From: Tupaia tana
Lineage: Eukaryota > Chordata > Mammalia > Scandentia > Tupaiidae
Direction: 5' to 3'
Assembly: GCA_026018925.1 (NCBI GenBank)
Contig: JAKSZU010000012.1
Coordinates: forward strand, 48,961,207-49,025,206
DNA length: 64,000 bases
In this document: positions 38,107 to 49,605 of the stretch, one piece after another
Layout: each line of letters begins with the position of its first letter
Numbering within the stretch: position 1 is the first letter of the stretch
Notes under the pieces: generated by a model
What the model was told of the DNA's origin: nothing
Database searches by the model: none
What the model saw: the letters and a program-made list of their open reading frames with translations, nothing else
Translations under genes and position numbers: made by a program

Positions 38107-38614
38107 GTTCAATGCTGATGAGGTTCGTACATAGCCTGATTCATTTGTAAGAAGTAATATACAAATGATTTGACATTAGTAATGAATTATAATATATATA
38201 TTTAAACAAGTCATGATAATTTATCATTTATAAATACCCATTTGGAAGTAATAGTTAATAATTATATGTTAATAATAGGTATATATATGTAGATGCATTT
38301 TTAAAATCTCCCAAGAAAATTCTTTTTTTCCCAAGAAAATTCTAATTTCAAATAATTTATACTGTAAGCCCTTGAAGATCTGACATTCCATTTTAGTATT
38401 CAAACGATATGTCTCAAATTGCCCCTTAAATCCATAACTGGCATAAAAATCTTAACCAAATGATGTGTCCAATTTGTAATTTGGACATTGGGGGCTATAA
38501 TAAAACATCTCTAATTGAGACTGCTTGAAATGAAGTCAGTCTTGAACTAATCAAAGTTACAATTTAATGATACCCCAAAAGATGCTCTCACTGCTTAACA
38601 GCAAGGTTGGTTGA
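38107..38614. other. Unassigned AT-rich intergenic sequence
   Basis: Very AT-rich, with TATATATA runs. Nothing recognised. Confidence 0.4.
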
Positions 38615-38840
38615 GAAGGCCCTTCTCTGGAGCTAGCTGCAGTGGTGCAGTGGTAATGGGATGCTGAACCCACATGGGAGGGTGCCTGGGTCCTGACCTC
38701 AGGTCTCCTGGTATACACTGAATGCATGTCTATAATTAGGGCTCTCTGAGGCTGAGGGTCATGGATTGTGATGTGGACACTGTGAGGTCCTGTTGGGGGT
38801 GTCTTTCTCTCTTTCACTCTTGGAAATAAACATTAAAAAG
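38615..38840 (+). repeat. Second SINE family (SINE-2)
   Basis: Sense copy: GGTGCAGTGGTAATGGGATG, CCACATGGGAGGGTGCC, TCTTTCTCTCTTTCACTC and tail GGAAATAAACATTAAAAAG. Confidence 0.6.
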
Positions 38841-38879
38841 ATACAAAGTCATTCTCTTTTTGTGTAATATGTTCATAGA

Positions 38880-39240
38880 CAAAAGTAACTTTTCCCCAGT
38901 TACCTTTTACTATGCAAAAAGCAAAAACCAAAAAAATAAAACCCAAAACCCTAAAATTAGTGGCTGAAAATAGCAACAAGCATTTATTTTGCTCATGAAT
39001 CTGCAGTTTGGGGAAGGCTTCTGAGGACAGTGAATCTGTTCCACATGGCATTAGCTCTGGGCAGCTGGGAGGATGGCAAGGGGCTGGCACCATCTGTAGG
39101 CTCCTTCATGCTGGAGGCTGCTGCTTGATGTTGGCTACCATCTGGGAAGTCAGCAAGGGCTGTCAGCCCAAGTATCTACACATGCCCTGTCCATGTTGCT
39201 TTTAGCGTCCTCACCACGTAGTGATTAGTTTCCAAATGGA
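38880..39240 (-). mobile_element. Possible old LTR-type or ancient repeat fragment
   Basis: CCCTAAAATTAGTGGCTGAA, CATTTATTTTGCTCATGAAT and GGGCAGCTGGGAGGATGGCA recall MLT-class LTR sequence in antisense. Family not settled; broken. Confidence 0.35.
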
Positions 39241-39694
39241 TGTGATGAAAACAAACAGCATGGTCTTTTTTTTTTCTTAATTAAATATTTTATTTGGAAA
39301 TAATTGCAGATTCATATGCAGTTGTAAGAAATAATCCCTCAGTGGTAACACTATCAAACTATACTTACAAAACTATAAGGGCTGATATTGACACAGTCAA
39401 GATACAAAATAACTCATAACCCTCCTGCTCCTTTATCACTCCATTGGCATTGTTAAAATTATACAATGTATACCTTGTCAATATTATGTTTTCAAAGCCA
39501 GGATCCCTCACATTTTCTTTTATAAACACATCTACTTGTTTCTCAGTCCCTAAGCTTTGTCAACCACTAACATGATCTCCTTATCTATGATTTTATTATT
39601 TCAAGAATGTTAAATAAAAGGAATCATAAAGCATTTAATCTTTTGAGATTGGCTTTTTTCTACTCCAGATAAGTTTTAAAAGATTTATCCAGGT

Positions 39695-39988
39695 CAGGAT
39701 CAGCAGATGGTGTAACAGGTATGTTGTTGGACTCCCACATAGTCAACCACAATTCAAGTCCGGACACAGAGGCTTAAAACTTGCTCCAGGTGCATGTGCG
39801 TTCGAGCCCAAAATCCCAAGAGGAAAATGGAGGAGGAAGGATCGCAGTGTGACAGGGAAGGTACTACGGTGCGGCCATCCCCTTTGGGGGATGATTTCTC
39901 ACTTTCTGTCCCTCTATCTCTTTCAGTCTCTCCAGCGAGCGCACGGGCCCTATAGCAAAAACCTTTCTATAGAAAAAAAAAAAAAAAA
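39695..39988 (+). repeat. tRNA-SINE in antisense L1
   Basis: Sense long SINE flanked by AGATTTATCCAGGT at 39681-39694 and 39989-40002, splitting the L1. Confidence 0.9.
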
Positions 39989-40111
39989 AGATTTATCCAG
40001 GTAGTTTTGTGTATCAAGAGTTTGTTCCTTTTTATTACTAAGTAGTCTTTGCTGGTATCAATGTACCATTGTTTGTCAACTTGTCACCCAGTGAAAACAA
40101 GAGTTGTTTCT

Positions 40112-40288
40112 TTAAAAAAAAAAAAAAAATTATTTTATTTAACTGTATTTATTTAAATTTGACCAGAGAGAGAGAGAGAGAGAAAGAGAGAGAAAGTGAG
40201 GAAGCAAGCCACTAGGTCTGGGATTCAAACCGTGGTCTCCCATGTGGGAGTCCAGCATCCCAAACCACTACACCACAAGCTGGGCCAG
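40112..40288 (-). repeat. Old short tRNA-SINE in L1
   Basis: Antisense short SINE flanked by ACAAGAGTTGTTTCT at 40097-40111 and 40289-40303. Confidence 0.9.
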
Positions 40289-40521
40289 ACAAGAGTTGTT
40301 TCTAAATTGGGCTATAATGAATAAAACATAGGTTTTTGAAGAGTACAACGTTTCTGTTTTTCTGTGATAAGTGTCCAGAAGTACAATTGCAGGGTTATAT
40401 GGTAGTTGTAGGTTTAGTTTTTCAAGAAATGGCCAGTTTTCCAAAGTGGTTGTACCATTTTACACTTTCACCAGCAACGTACTCAGGATCTGGTCTCTAC
40501 ATTCTCACATCCTCACCAGTA

Positions 40522-41063
40522 CAGTCAGGCCTTGAACAACATGGGTTGAACTGTGCAGGTCTACTTATATGTAATTTTGTCTTTTAAAAAAAAAAATAAG
40601 TATATTGAAAAAAGCAGTACGGTACCGCTAATGTATTTTTTCTTTCAATTTTCTTAACATTTTCTTTAGTTTATTTGAGAGTTTAGTATAAAATACATAT
40701 AACATATAAAATATGTGCCAGTAGATTGTTTACATTATCAATAAGGCTTCCAATCAACAGAAGGCTGTTAGTTAAGTTTTCAGGAACTCAAAAGTTAGAC
40801 ATTAAGTTTGTTTTTTTTTTTTTTTAATGATTTAGTTCCATTTGTTATTATTGCTATTTTTTAAATTTTACCAGAGACAGAGAGAGAGGCAGAGAAAGCG
40901 AGAAAGCAAGCTACCAGGTCCGGGACTCAAACCGTGGTCAGCCATGTGGGAATCCAACACCTTTAACTACCACGCCACCTGCCGGCCCCAAAAGTTAGAC
41001 ATTAAGTTTTGACCGTGCAGGGGGCAGGTGCCCTTAACTCTCATGTTGTTGAAGGACTGATTG
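40522..41063. mobile_element. Tigger-like DNA transposon inside the L1
   Basis: Terminal inverted repeats CAGTCAGGCCTTGAACAACA (left) and its near reverse complement TGTTGTTGAAGGACTGATTG (right) end next to TA on both sides (40520-40521 and 41064-41065). About 540 bp, of which about 200 bp is a later SINE with its target duplication. Non-autonomous. Confidence 0.8.
40810..40989 (-). repeat. Old short tRNA-SINE inside Tigger-like element
   Basis: Antisense short SINE flanked by a perfect 20-bp direct repeat beginning AAAAGTTAGAC (40790-40809 and 40990-41009). Confidence 0.92.
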
Positions 41064-41143
41064 TACTTGATGTTATTAGCATATTTTATTTAGGCCATTT
41101 TGATAGGTGTGTAGTGATATCTCATTCTGTATGTGTGGTTTTA

Positions 41144-41285
41144 TTCTTTTTTTTTTCTTTTTGAGAGATTTTTGTTATAAGGGCATATGTACTCCCTGAA
41201 GAGAGAGAGAAAGTGAGAAATCACCCCTCAGGGGGAATGGCCACACTGCAATCCTTTCTCTTCCATCCTCCTCTCAGGATTTTGG

Positions 41286-41325
<40 letters not shown>

Positions 41326-41412
41326 CTGTGTGAGTTTTGAGCCACTGGGACTCAAATTGTGGTTGATCCTGTGGGAGTCCAGCACCCCAACACTATGCCA
41401 CTTGTTGACTCC
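41144..41412 (-). repeat. tRNA-SINE, long type, with CA expansion
   Basis: Antisense copy in L1. A (CA)n run of about 37 bp (41287-41323) has grown out of the CACGCACAC segment of the SINE body. Confidence 0.87.
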
Positions 41413-41481
41413 TTTCATTGTGTTTTTAATTTGTGTTTCCTTAGTTGTTAATGATATTAAATATCTTTCCGTATGATTATT

Positions 41482-41753
41482 ATTCTTATTATTATTTTTG
41501 GAGAGGTTTTTGCTATAGGGCTCGTGCGCTCGCCAGAAAAACAGAGAGAGACAGAGAGACGGAAAGCGAGAAATCACCCCCCCCCAGGGGGGATGGCCAC
41601 GCCGCAATCCCTTCTTCTCCATTCTCCTCTTGGGATCTTGGGCACGCACACACACGCGCCCGGCGTGAGTTTAAGCCTCTGGGTCCGGGATGCGAACCCG
41701 GTCAACTACATGGGAGTCCAGTGACATAGCCATTACGCTAACTGCTGGGCCCC
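41482..41753 (-). repeat. Young long tRNA-SINE in L1
   Basis: Near-consensus antisense copy flanked by CGTATGATTATT at 41470-41481 and 41754-41765. Confidence 0.93.
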
Positions 41754-41855
41754 CGTATGATTATTTGCCATCTGTATATCCTCTTTGATAAAATGTCTTC
41801 CATGTCTTTTGCCATTTTTTGTTTGCTTTGTACTGTTGAAATCAAGAGTTCTTTA

Positions 41856-42044
41856 GGGCCAATAGGTGGGTTGGTGGTTAAGGTGCTGGACACGCCCACA
41901 TGGCTGCCCACAATTTGAGTCCCTGACCCGGTGGCTTGCTTTCTCACTTTCTTTCTCTCTGTGTGTCTGATTTTCTCTGGTCAAATGAAAATAAATGAAT
42001 GAATAAATAAAATTAAATAAATCTTTTTCTTTTTTTTAAATGTG
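41856..42044 (+). repeat. Old short tRNA-SINE in L1
   Basis: Sense copy flanked by AGAGTTCTTTA at 41845-41855 and 42045-42055. Confidence 0.88.
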
Positions 42045-42379
42045 AGAGTTCTTTAACTATTCTAGGTAATAACCTTTGGTAGATAGGTAGTTTGAAAATA
42101 TTTTCTCTCAATTCATAATTTATCTTTTCACCCACTTCATAGAGTTTCTCACTAAGCAAAAGTGTTTTTGATGAAGCCCAGCTGATCAAATTTTCTTTTT
42201 ATGAATTTTGTTTTCTATGTCAATTTTAAGGTCTCTTTAGCTTACTCTAGGATTTGAATATTTTCTTCTAGGAGTTTTGCAGTTTTACAAGTTATATTTA
42301 AATTTACAATACATTTTTATTTAATTTTATGTAAGAATTGAGGTTTAGGTGAAGTCTTTCTTTTTTATTTCTCTTCCTT

Positions 42380-42627
42380 TTAAAAAAGAGGTTTTTGCTA
42401 TAGTGTGCTTGCACTCGCCAGAGAAAGAGAGAGAGACAGAGAGAGAGAATTCACCTCCCAAGGGGGATGTCCACACTGTAATCCCTTCTCTTCGATTCTC
42501 CTCTCAGGATTTTGGGCATGCATGCACATGTGCCCAGTGTGAGTTTTAAGCTGCTGGGTTTGGGACTTGAACTATGGTCAACTACATGGGACTCCAGGAA
42601 CGTACTCATTACCCATCTACTTGTCCC
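42380..42627 (-). repeat. tRNA-SINE, long type, in L1
   Basis: Antisense copy: AAAGAGGTTTTTGCTATAGT tail box, CTCCCAAGGGGGATG body and head ending at CTTGTCCC. Confidence 0.87.
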
Positions 42628-42779
42628 ATCTTAGTTCAGTTCCATGTATTTTAAAATTTCATTATTTTGACATGTGTTGTTTAGTTTCCAAATGTTTGGA
42701 GATTTTCTTATTATTTTTCTGTTAGTCATTTCTAGTTTGATTCCATTGTGGTCAGAGAACACACTTGAAAGATTTTTAA

Positions 42780-43042
42780 CTTTTTTTAGAGGTTTTTGCC
42801 TTAGGGCATGTGCACTTGCCAGAGAGTGAGAGAGACGGAGACAGTGAGAGGGAAAGTGAGAAATCACCCTCCAGGGGGGATGGTCCTGCTGCAATCCCTT
42901 ATCCTTCACTTTCCTCTGGGCATGTGCACGCGCACACACACACACACACGGGGTGAGTTTCAAGCTGCTGGGACTGGGATTTGAACCATGATCGACCCTG
43001 TGGAAATTCAATGACTCAACTACTACACCACCTGCTGGCCCC
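42780..43042 (-). repeat. tRNA-SINE, long type, in L1
   Basis: Antisense copy with TTTTTAGAGGTTTTTGCC, CTCCAGGGGGGATGG and head ending CACCTGCTGGCCCC; contains a short CA run near 42932. Confidence 0.87.
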
Positions 43043-43149
43043 TTGTGCATGCACATTTCAGACTGTTCTGTCTTCTTGGTAAATTGACCCTTTTATTCTT
43101 GTATATTATCTCTCTTTGTCTTTCTTGCTCTGAAGTTTACTTTGTATAC

Positions 43150-43745
43150 TATATATGGTGGAGGCCTTGCGCTACACATTATCAGCTCAGCCTCTGAAAG
43201 GTAGGGAGACCAAGTCAGCTATGTCTACATGACCAATTGCCAATAAAAATCCTGACACCAAAGCCTGAGCGAGCTTTTCAATAGAAAGAGCTATCTCGGG
43301 ACCAGCAAATGGCATAATGGCTAAGTCGCTGGACTCCCATGTAGTCGACCTCAGTTTGAGTCCCAGACCCAGTGGCTTAAACTCAAGCCGGACGTGTGTG
43401 CATGCGTGCCCAAGATCCTGAGAGGAGAATGGAGGAGAAAGGATTGCTGGGAGGCCATCCCTCTGGGGCAGGGGTGATTTCTTGCTTTCTGTCTCTCTCT
43501 TTCTGGTGAGTGCACACACCCTATAGCAAAAACCTTTCCAAAAAAGAAAAAAAAAAGAGAAAAAGAAAGGTATCTGTATTTGTCTGTCCACTTTCCACTA
43601 TGTGAGGACACAGCAACATGGGCCATCTTGGAAGCTGGGAGCAAGCCTTTATCAGTCTACTATGCAGCTGGCCCTGTGGCTTTCAGCACTGCAGCTCAGT
43701 ACCTGTGCTATAGGGACTTGGGCAGTGATAGGTGTTGTCTAGGTG
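43150..43745. mobile_element. Possible LTR-like fossil inside the L1
   Basis: Sequence that breaks the L1 homology, with GCCAATAAAAATCCTGACAC and TATGTGAGGACACAGCAACA, features seen in retroviral-type LTRs. Split by the SINE at 43297-43568. Family uncertain; broken. Confidence 0.35.
43297..43568 (+). repeat. tRNA-SINE, long type
   Basis: Sense copy GGGACCAGCAAATGGCATAA to A tail. The flanks GAAAGAGCTATCT and GAAAGGTATCT look like a decayed target duplication. Confidence 0.87.
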
Positions 43746-43899
43746 TTCTTGATAAACTTGAGGAAGTTTCCCCGTATTCCTAGTTTGCTGAGAGTTTTTA
43801 TAAATGGGTGTTGACTTTTGTCAAGTACTTTTTCTGCACCTGCTGATATAATCACATGGCTTTTCTTCTTTACCCTATTGATGTGATGGATTGCATGAG

Positions 43900-44158
43900 C
43901 AGATTTTACCATTTTTATTTTTTATTTGTGACAGTGTGTATGCATGAGAGAGAAAGACAAGCACCCTCGACAGTGTCTCATCATGCCCTGACCCCCTCTC
44001 CCTCTCTCCGCAGTCCTCTAGCGTGTCAGGATCTTGAGTACATGTGCATGTACCCGGTGTGGTTTTAGGTCAACCTGGGGATCTGAACCCATGCTCAGTC
44101 ATGGTGTCCAACACTGTAGTTCAGTTCTCTACCAATTGTGCCATAGGCTGGGCCCAAT
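43900..44158 (-). repeat. Diverged tRNA-SINE in L1
   Basis: Antisense copy: TTTATTTGTGACAGTGTG, GAGAGAGAAAGACAAGCACC, TACATGTGCATGTACCCGG and head ending CCATAGGCTGGGCCC. More diverged than its neighbours; subfamily unclear. Confidence 0.65.
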
Positions 44159-44215
44159 AGATTCTTCAATGTAAATCGGCCTTGCATACCCAGAATAATT
44201 ACCACCCCTCTGCTG

Positions 44216-45099
44216 ATTTAATCATCCTCCTTTCACTATAATAAACCTCAAATTTGAGTCGAACAATTTTCTGAGTACCATGGATTTTTTTTTTAACAAA
44301 TTGTTGAACCTGAACTTGACCCTGTCTGTTTTGCCATCCACTTCCTTGGCTCTTCATGGCAAAGTCTGGAGCTAAAGTGGCCTATGCCCTATGTTCGCTC
44401 AGATGAGCAGGGTCTCAATCCTCCTCTTTCTACCGCCATAAGTCATGGGATAGATGTGACCTCTAGCAGGTCCTACCTCCTAATGAATGTGGTTGATTAC
44501 CTGAGCCAGATGTGACTCCTCACCTGCTGGTCCTTAGGTGTAAAGTCCCTGAAGTGACAGACGGAAGCCATAGCTTAGAGTTTAGTGGGATTCTGCCTGT
44601 GTTCCCTGGAAGAAGTGTTTCTTCATGGGGAGTCAGGGGGATGAGGAGAAAGGGCAGGAAGCACACGTTCTCTGAGTACCATTGGAAATGAGGGTCAGCA
44701 GGTCTCCTCCTGCTGCTGCTTTGCTTCCCGGGCCCCTTTTTAGGCCCATGCAGGTCAGAAGTCTGACACATCTCACTAGGCTAAAGTTGAGGTATCATCA
44801 TGGTTCAGCTTCCTTCTGGAAGCTCAGAGAGAATCTGCTTCCTTGACTTTTCCAGATTCTAACAGTCATCCACATTCTTTGTTGTTTGCCCCTCCCTCCA
44901 TCCTCCAGGCCAGCAGCGTGGCATCTCTCCATGCCTTTCTTGCGTGGCCCCATCTCTCTCCAATTCTCTCTTTTCTCCCTTCTGAGGGCTATTGAGGTTG
45001 GGGTTACGTTGGGCCTATCCAGGTATCCAAGGTGAACTCTCTATGTTAAGGTCATAATGCCAGTTGATTAACAATCTAATTCCATCGGCTACTTCAGTT
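44216..45099. other. Unassigned intergenic sequence next to ERVL fossil
   Basis: Begins with an LTR-like tail (CACTATAATAAACCTCAAAT) and then sequence of no recognised family. Could be LTR or further ERVL sequence. Confidence 0.35.
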
Positions 45100-46077
45100 T
45101 ATTTTTTGCCATGAAACCTAACATATTTGTAGGTTCCAGGGATTCTTTGGGGCCTGTTTCTTACATTGCTCATTCTGCTCACTTGTGACCTGTCCTGCTC
45201 ATATTCAATGCTGGATGTTCCACTTTCATTTTATAAGAGGCTGGTTTTGAGTCCCATCTGACATTATATCTTGGTAAATCTGAACGAACTCACCACCAAA
45301 TGGGCAAATCCGGATGCATAGTCACTTGATGTCTCATGAGCAGGGCTCCATATTGGGTCCCAGTTACCACTAGGAGTTGTTATTCAAGAGGCATATAATT
45401 CTCCACTGCAAAAGACATGTCCTTGCTCCAAAAACCCAGAGGTCCAAGTTGTGATTTTTTTTCTCATTAAGTTTGTCATGAACTCCATATGGCATCTCCT
45501 CCCACAAGTGATACTTCCAGTACCACAGGGTCAGCCGTGGTGCTTGGCCAAGTGCAGGGCTGCTTCACCGTAGCTTGACTCTTCAGCAGAACATCTCCAC
45601 ATGCAGGCTCTACTCAAAGCTGGCAGCTTCTGGAGTCTCCCTGTAACTGGGCTGAAACACCAGGCATGGAATATGCTACCTTAAGAACCCAACCAGGCTC
45701 ATCAGATGATAAGTGGAGTATACAAGATTTAATAATTTATCTTTTACTTTGAATGGGATGTCCTGACATGCCTCTGATTTAGCTGGACTATAATTCTCCA
45801 CAGGATTTTTCTCCTGTCCACTGAAATGCATGTGTACCAGGGTCTCCAATGTGCTGCTTACTTCTGGCCATCTGCCTGATCATTGATACAGTGGGTAGAA
45901 GTGATGATCTGAAGGAAGAAACATAGTCCAGACCCTTTCTGTCTTTGTTATAATAAAAGTGGACTATATGTAATGTGGTCCTAGGGCACACTAAAACTAT
46001 ATACTTTGTCTATTCCACATGTGTTGAACTGTTTATGACCTCTTTCTCCGTTGCTGATGGAGAAGAACATAGTCATC

Positions 46078-46347
46078 TTGGGACCAGCAGTTAGCGTAAT
46101 GGCTATGTCGCTGAACTCCCATGTAGTCGACCACGGTTCGAGTCCTGGACCCAGCGGCTTAAACTCACGCCAGGTGTATGTGTGTGTGTGCCCAAGATCC
46201 CAAGAGGAGAATGGGGGAGAAGGGATTGTGGCGTGGCCATCTCCCCTGGGGGATGATTTCTTGCTTTCTGTCTCTCTCCGTCTGTCTGGCGAGTGCACGC
46301 GCCCTATAGCAAAAATAACCTCTCCAAAAAAAAAAAAAAAAAAAAGA
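46078..46347 (+). repeat. Young long tRNA-SINE in ERVL fossil
   Basis: Full sense copy flanked by AGAAGAACATAGTCATC at 46061-46077 and 46348-46364. Confidence 0.94.
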
Positions 46348-47171
46348 AGAAGAACATAGTCATCCGACCAATGGCTACACACCATGTACCAGAGCCAGTG
46401 TTAATTGGCTCTTGCAGAAATACCACATATAGCACAGGGGCTGCAACCGGGACTCTACCGCTTGGTTGACTTTGTCGTAGTCAACTGTCATCTCTGGGGT
46501 TTACTGGATTTTTGCAGGGGCCAGACTGCTCAGATAAAGGCAGACATGACAGGGAACAGCATTCCTGTGTTTTTTGAGTATGGTGCTAACTTTTTGAGTA
46601 TGGTGCTAGTTTTCATTACTTCACCCCCACTAAGTCAATGAAAAGTGAAGCCAAGTTCCCTAAAGAGTTCAGTGTTGAGAAAATAAAAACAAAAATTGAA
46701 TTTCCAACTTCATAAGGCATCAGGTGGGAGAGTGAGAGTGAGGAAGGCACTAGGAAACACCCTGAAGCCCGTGTCCTATCAGCTGGGAGAGTGAGAGGAG
46801 GAAGGCACTTGGCCTGTATCCTGTGATCCCTGGAGCTCTGCACTGTACACGTGGGCCATCAAGGGGTAGACAGAGTCTTCATCCACGACTCAGGCTCAAG
46901 TCAGTCTTGTCCCTGACTATATTCAGATGATTTGATTTCACTCTGTCTCAGGATCTGGATCCTATCTTGGTTAGGCAAGGAGTTTCAATTGAACCATCCC
47001 ACAAAGCCGATGCTAGATGGAGGAGGTGTCCTGGGGTCCAGCAGTCAGTTTTCCATTATTGCAGCATTATTTTAAAAAATGTATTTATTTATTTTCAGCA
47101 GTCAGTTTTCAACAATAGTTTATTCCAGGTTAAGGACTACCTTTGTTTAGGGATGTACGTGGCGGCTTCTT

Positions 47172-47184
47172 CCAGCAGGTGGCG
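47172..47184 (+). promoter_or_regulatory. CTCF-like core within ERVL fossil
   Basis: CCAGCAGGTGGCG matches the CTCF core consensus. It lies in sequence I attribute to an ERVL fossil. Confidence 0.3.
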
Positions 47185-47545
47185 ATATTGTACTAGAAAT
47201 GGCCTTTGAGTACTCGGGCCGACATTTGGTCTTGAACCAAAGGGAATGACTCTCCCATTCTCTTTTTGAGATTCTAGATTACTTTTGCTAAACTACTCAG
47301 AGGGAACAGAGAAATGGGCTGGGGGGATGACCTACATATTCAACATGAAGCTGTCCCTGAGTGAGAGGATCCCTTCTGACACTTAAAAGACAGGAAAGTG
47401 CAGGCCTAAAACCCATCATTCCACAAGACTTTGTAATCTCCCCAAGGGCCCCTTGTACAAGGTTACTTCAGGATTCCCAGCTGCAAATCTTGCTTGAACT
47501 CCACCAATTGAATTTGGTTGCTTTTTCTCCTACAGTGGCAAAATG

Positions 47546-49267
47546 AAAATCAGAGGCTGTAACCGTTCCTGTCCAACTGCCCCAAGTTCAGGGTAGTGGG
47601 ACAAGGACTGCCAGAGTGGGGTTAAGGACAGTGGAGGCTGAGGGAGAATACTCAGTTGTGAGCCCCTTTCCTTCCCGAACTCCCTGGCTCCAGAACTGAG
47701 GCACCACTGCCAGTTCCTTTGCCATACACTCTTTAGCATCAGTGAGCACCAAACCCAGAGGTTCCCCTCTGGCCCCATGCATGCTGCCTCAGCTCCAATC
47801 CTCAGTCCTTGGTGCCTTTGACCACGCTTGTGCCCAGCATCTCGTCCTCTTTCAGGACAGGGTAGGAAGGCGACTTGGTGCTTGAATCCAACAGAACCAT
47901 AAATTTGAGCCCTTCCCTCTCCGAAGTCTCCCAGCATGGCTGGGAGCATGGCTGGGAGCATGGCTTTCAGTACCCTTGGAGACAGAGAGCTTTCAGTCCT
48001 ATCTGTGATGATCTCAGTACCTTTCCCCCCTAGCTGAGTTTGAGATGATAGGGAATGGAAGCATTGAGTGGGGCCAAGTGGAGGAAACGGATTAAATACT
48101 TTCTGTTTATTCATTTATTATTATTTTTTTGGGTTTTGCCATAGGGTGAGTGTGTTGCCAGAGAGAGAGAAAGTGAGAAATCACTCCCCCACCCAGGGAG
48201 GATGGCCACTCCACAATCCCTTCTCCTCTGTTCTTCTCTAGGGATTTTGATCATGCAGGCACATATACTCAGTGTGATGTTCAAGTCACCAGGTCTGGGA
48301 CTCGAACCGTGGTTGACCATGTGGGAGTCCAGCACCTTAACCACTATACTCTCTGCTGGCCCTGACTGTATACATTCATTTTCAGTTTTAAATGGCCGGT
48401 TTAGGTTCAACCCGATGAATTTGTAATGTTTTAGTTCACCTAAAGCTATAGATCAAATAGCAAGGTCCTTATTGCTAACACCATTTCTCTCAGCTCTGAG
48501 AATTCCTTCACACAGTAGCCACCACATTGCTTCTCTGCTGGGCAATGGGACTTGCCGCTGCATTGTCACTGAAACATCCCTTCCTGATCCTGCCCCAGAG
48601 AGAGTGAATAACATGAGTAGTATGAATCACATGGGTGGCTGTTTCAATCCTATCCATGGTAGGTCATGGGGGATTCTTAATCCCCCCATTCCCATCCTTG
48701 CCGCCATCACCCGAATGAGAACATCTGTACCACAGTCCAAGGAATCATCTCATACCTCTGAACATAACTAGAGGGACCTGATCTTTCTAAAAAGTGCTTC
48801 AAAAAGTTAGTTAGCTAGCCACCTGTGTAGAGCCAGAGTCACGTCATCTATATGCTAATAAACTGGGCTGCATGCCAGTACTAGTTAGACCGCTTCCTGG
48901 ATCTTAGTCTGGTAAATGTAACTACTAGCCTGTGCTTTGTATCAGTACTTCCCAAAGAACTATCATGACATCACCTTTGTGTACATATACAAATCATTAT
49001 CTGAACGAACTATACAACCCAACCTATAACTATAGAAAACTATCCGACATGTATGTGGAAATCTACTGGTCTGTTATTAAAAAAAAAGAAAAGAAAAAAG
49101 AAAGCTACCGGTCTTGTTGTCACCCAAGACATGCGTCAGTGTGGAAGTTCCCTAAAAACCTTGTCACTGGACTTGTCCACTTCATTCTGTGGCCTTTGGT
49201 CTCCTTTGGCATTCAGAGGCCTTTTCCCTCGCATGGCTTTGTCTCAGAAAAATCATCCAAGCATAAT
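47546..49267. other. Unassigned intergenic sequence
   Basis: Apart from the SINE at 48118-48362 nothing is securely placed. A short tandem repeat (GCATGGCTGGGA, three partial copies) is at 47934-47963. Parts may be more ERVL fossil. Confidence 0.35.
48118..48362 (-). repeat. tRNA-SINE, long type
   Basis: Antisense copy: TTTTGGGTTTTGCCATAGGG, CCCAGGGAGGATGGCC, head ending CTCTGCTGGCCC. Confidence 0.86.
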
Positions 49268-49605
49268 ACCATGTTTGACTCAGTCTATTCTTTCTACTAT
49301 AACAAAATGCCAGAGACTGGGTAACTTTTAAACAATATACATTTATTTCTCACAGAGTTGGAGACTAGGAAGCCCGAGATCAAGGCATCTGCAGATTCAG
49401 TGTTGAGTGAGGGCTTGTTCCTCACGGATGATGCTTTCTAACTGTGCTCTTCCATGGTAGAAGGGCCAAACAAACCTTTAAAAGAGTACCGATTCTTCAA
49501 GATTTAATTATCTCCCCAAACATCTCGCCTTTCAGTACTATCACCTGGGGAGTTAGGTTTCCAATAATTGTAGGTATTTGGATTTTCGTCCAGAAAAATC
49601 TGTAT
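49268..49605 (-). mobile_element. MaLR-type LTR fossil
   Basis: Antisense MaLR LTR: CTATAACAAAATGCCAGAGA, CATTTATTTCTCACAGAGTT, GCCCGAGATCAAGGCATCTG and GGGGAGTTAGGTTTCCAATA. Same LTR group as 3618-3962, opposite strand. Broken. Confidence 0.7.

Larger units (their letters stand above)
39265..44215 (-). mobile_element. Old L1M element, antisense, heavily interrupted
   Basis: The T-rich 3-prime end is at the left. Rightward come the 3-prime UTR (TGATTCCTTTTATTTAACAT on minus), then ORF2-derived sequence recognisable in antisense: GTTGTACCATTTTACACTTT, GTGTGTAGTGATATCTCATT, TTTTCTTCTAGGAGTTTTGC, CATTGTGGTCAGAGAACACA, TCTGCACCTGCTGATATAAT and ACCCTATTGATGTGATGGAT. Interrupted by a Tigger-like element, about ten SINEs and probably an LTR-like fragment at 43150-43745. 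Without these, roughly 2 kb of L1 remain. Not coding-competent. Confidence 0.85.
45100..47545 (-). mobile_element. ERVL-type endogenous retrovirus internal fossil
   Basis: Antisense, class III (ERVL/HERVL-like) internal sequence. Blocks such as AAAAGACATGTCCTTGCTCC, TTTGTCATGAACTCCATATG, GGCAGCTTCTGGAGTCTCCC, AATGTGCTGCTTACTTCTGG, AGAAATACCACATATAGCAC and CAAGGTTACTTCAGGATTCC occur in the order known for the pol-side internal region. Old and broken in many places. A young SINE sits inside it (46078-46347). The flanks 44330-45100 and 47546-48990 may also belong, but I cannot show it. Confidence 0.65.

Noticed and set aside
46405-46641. Possible small host gene at 46.4-46.6 kb
   Set aside because: The sequence belongs to the antisense ERVL fossil; no independent coding evidence.
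47530-48114. Minus-strand open frame of 194 codons
   Set aside because: No recognisable domain, low-information composition and repeat-like surroundings; no support as a gene.
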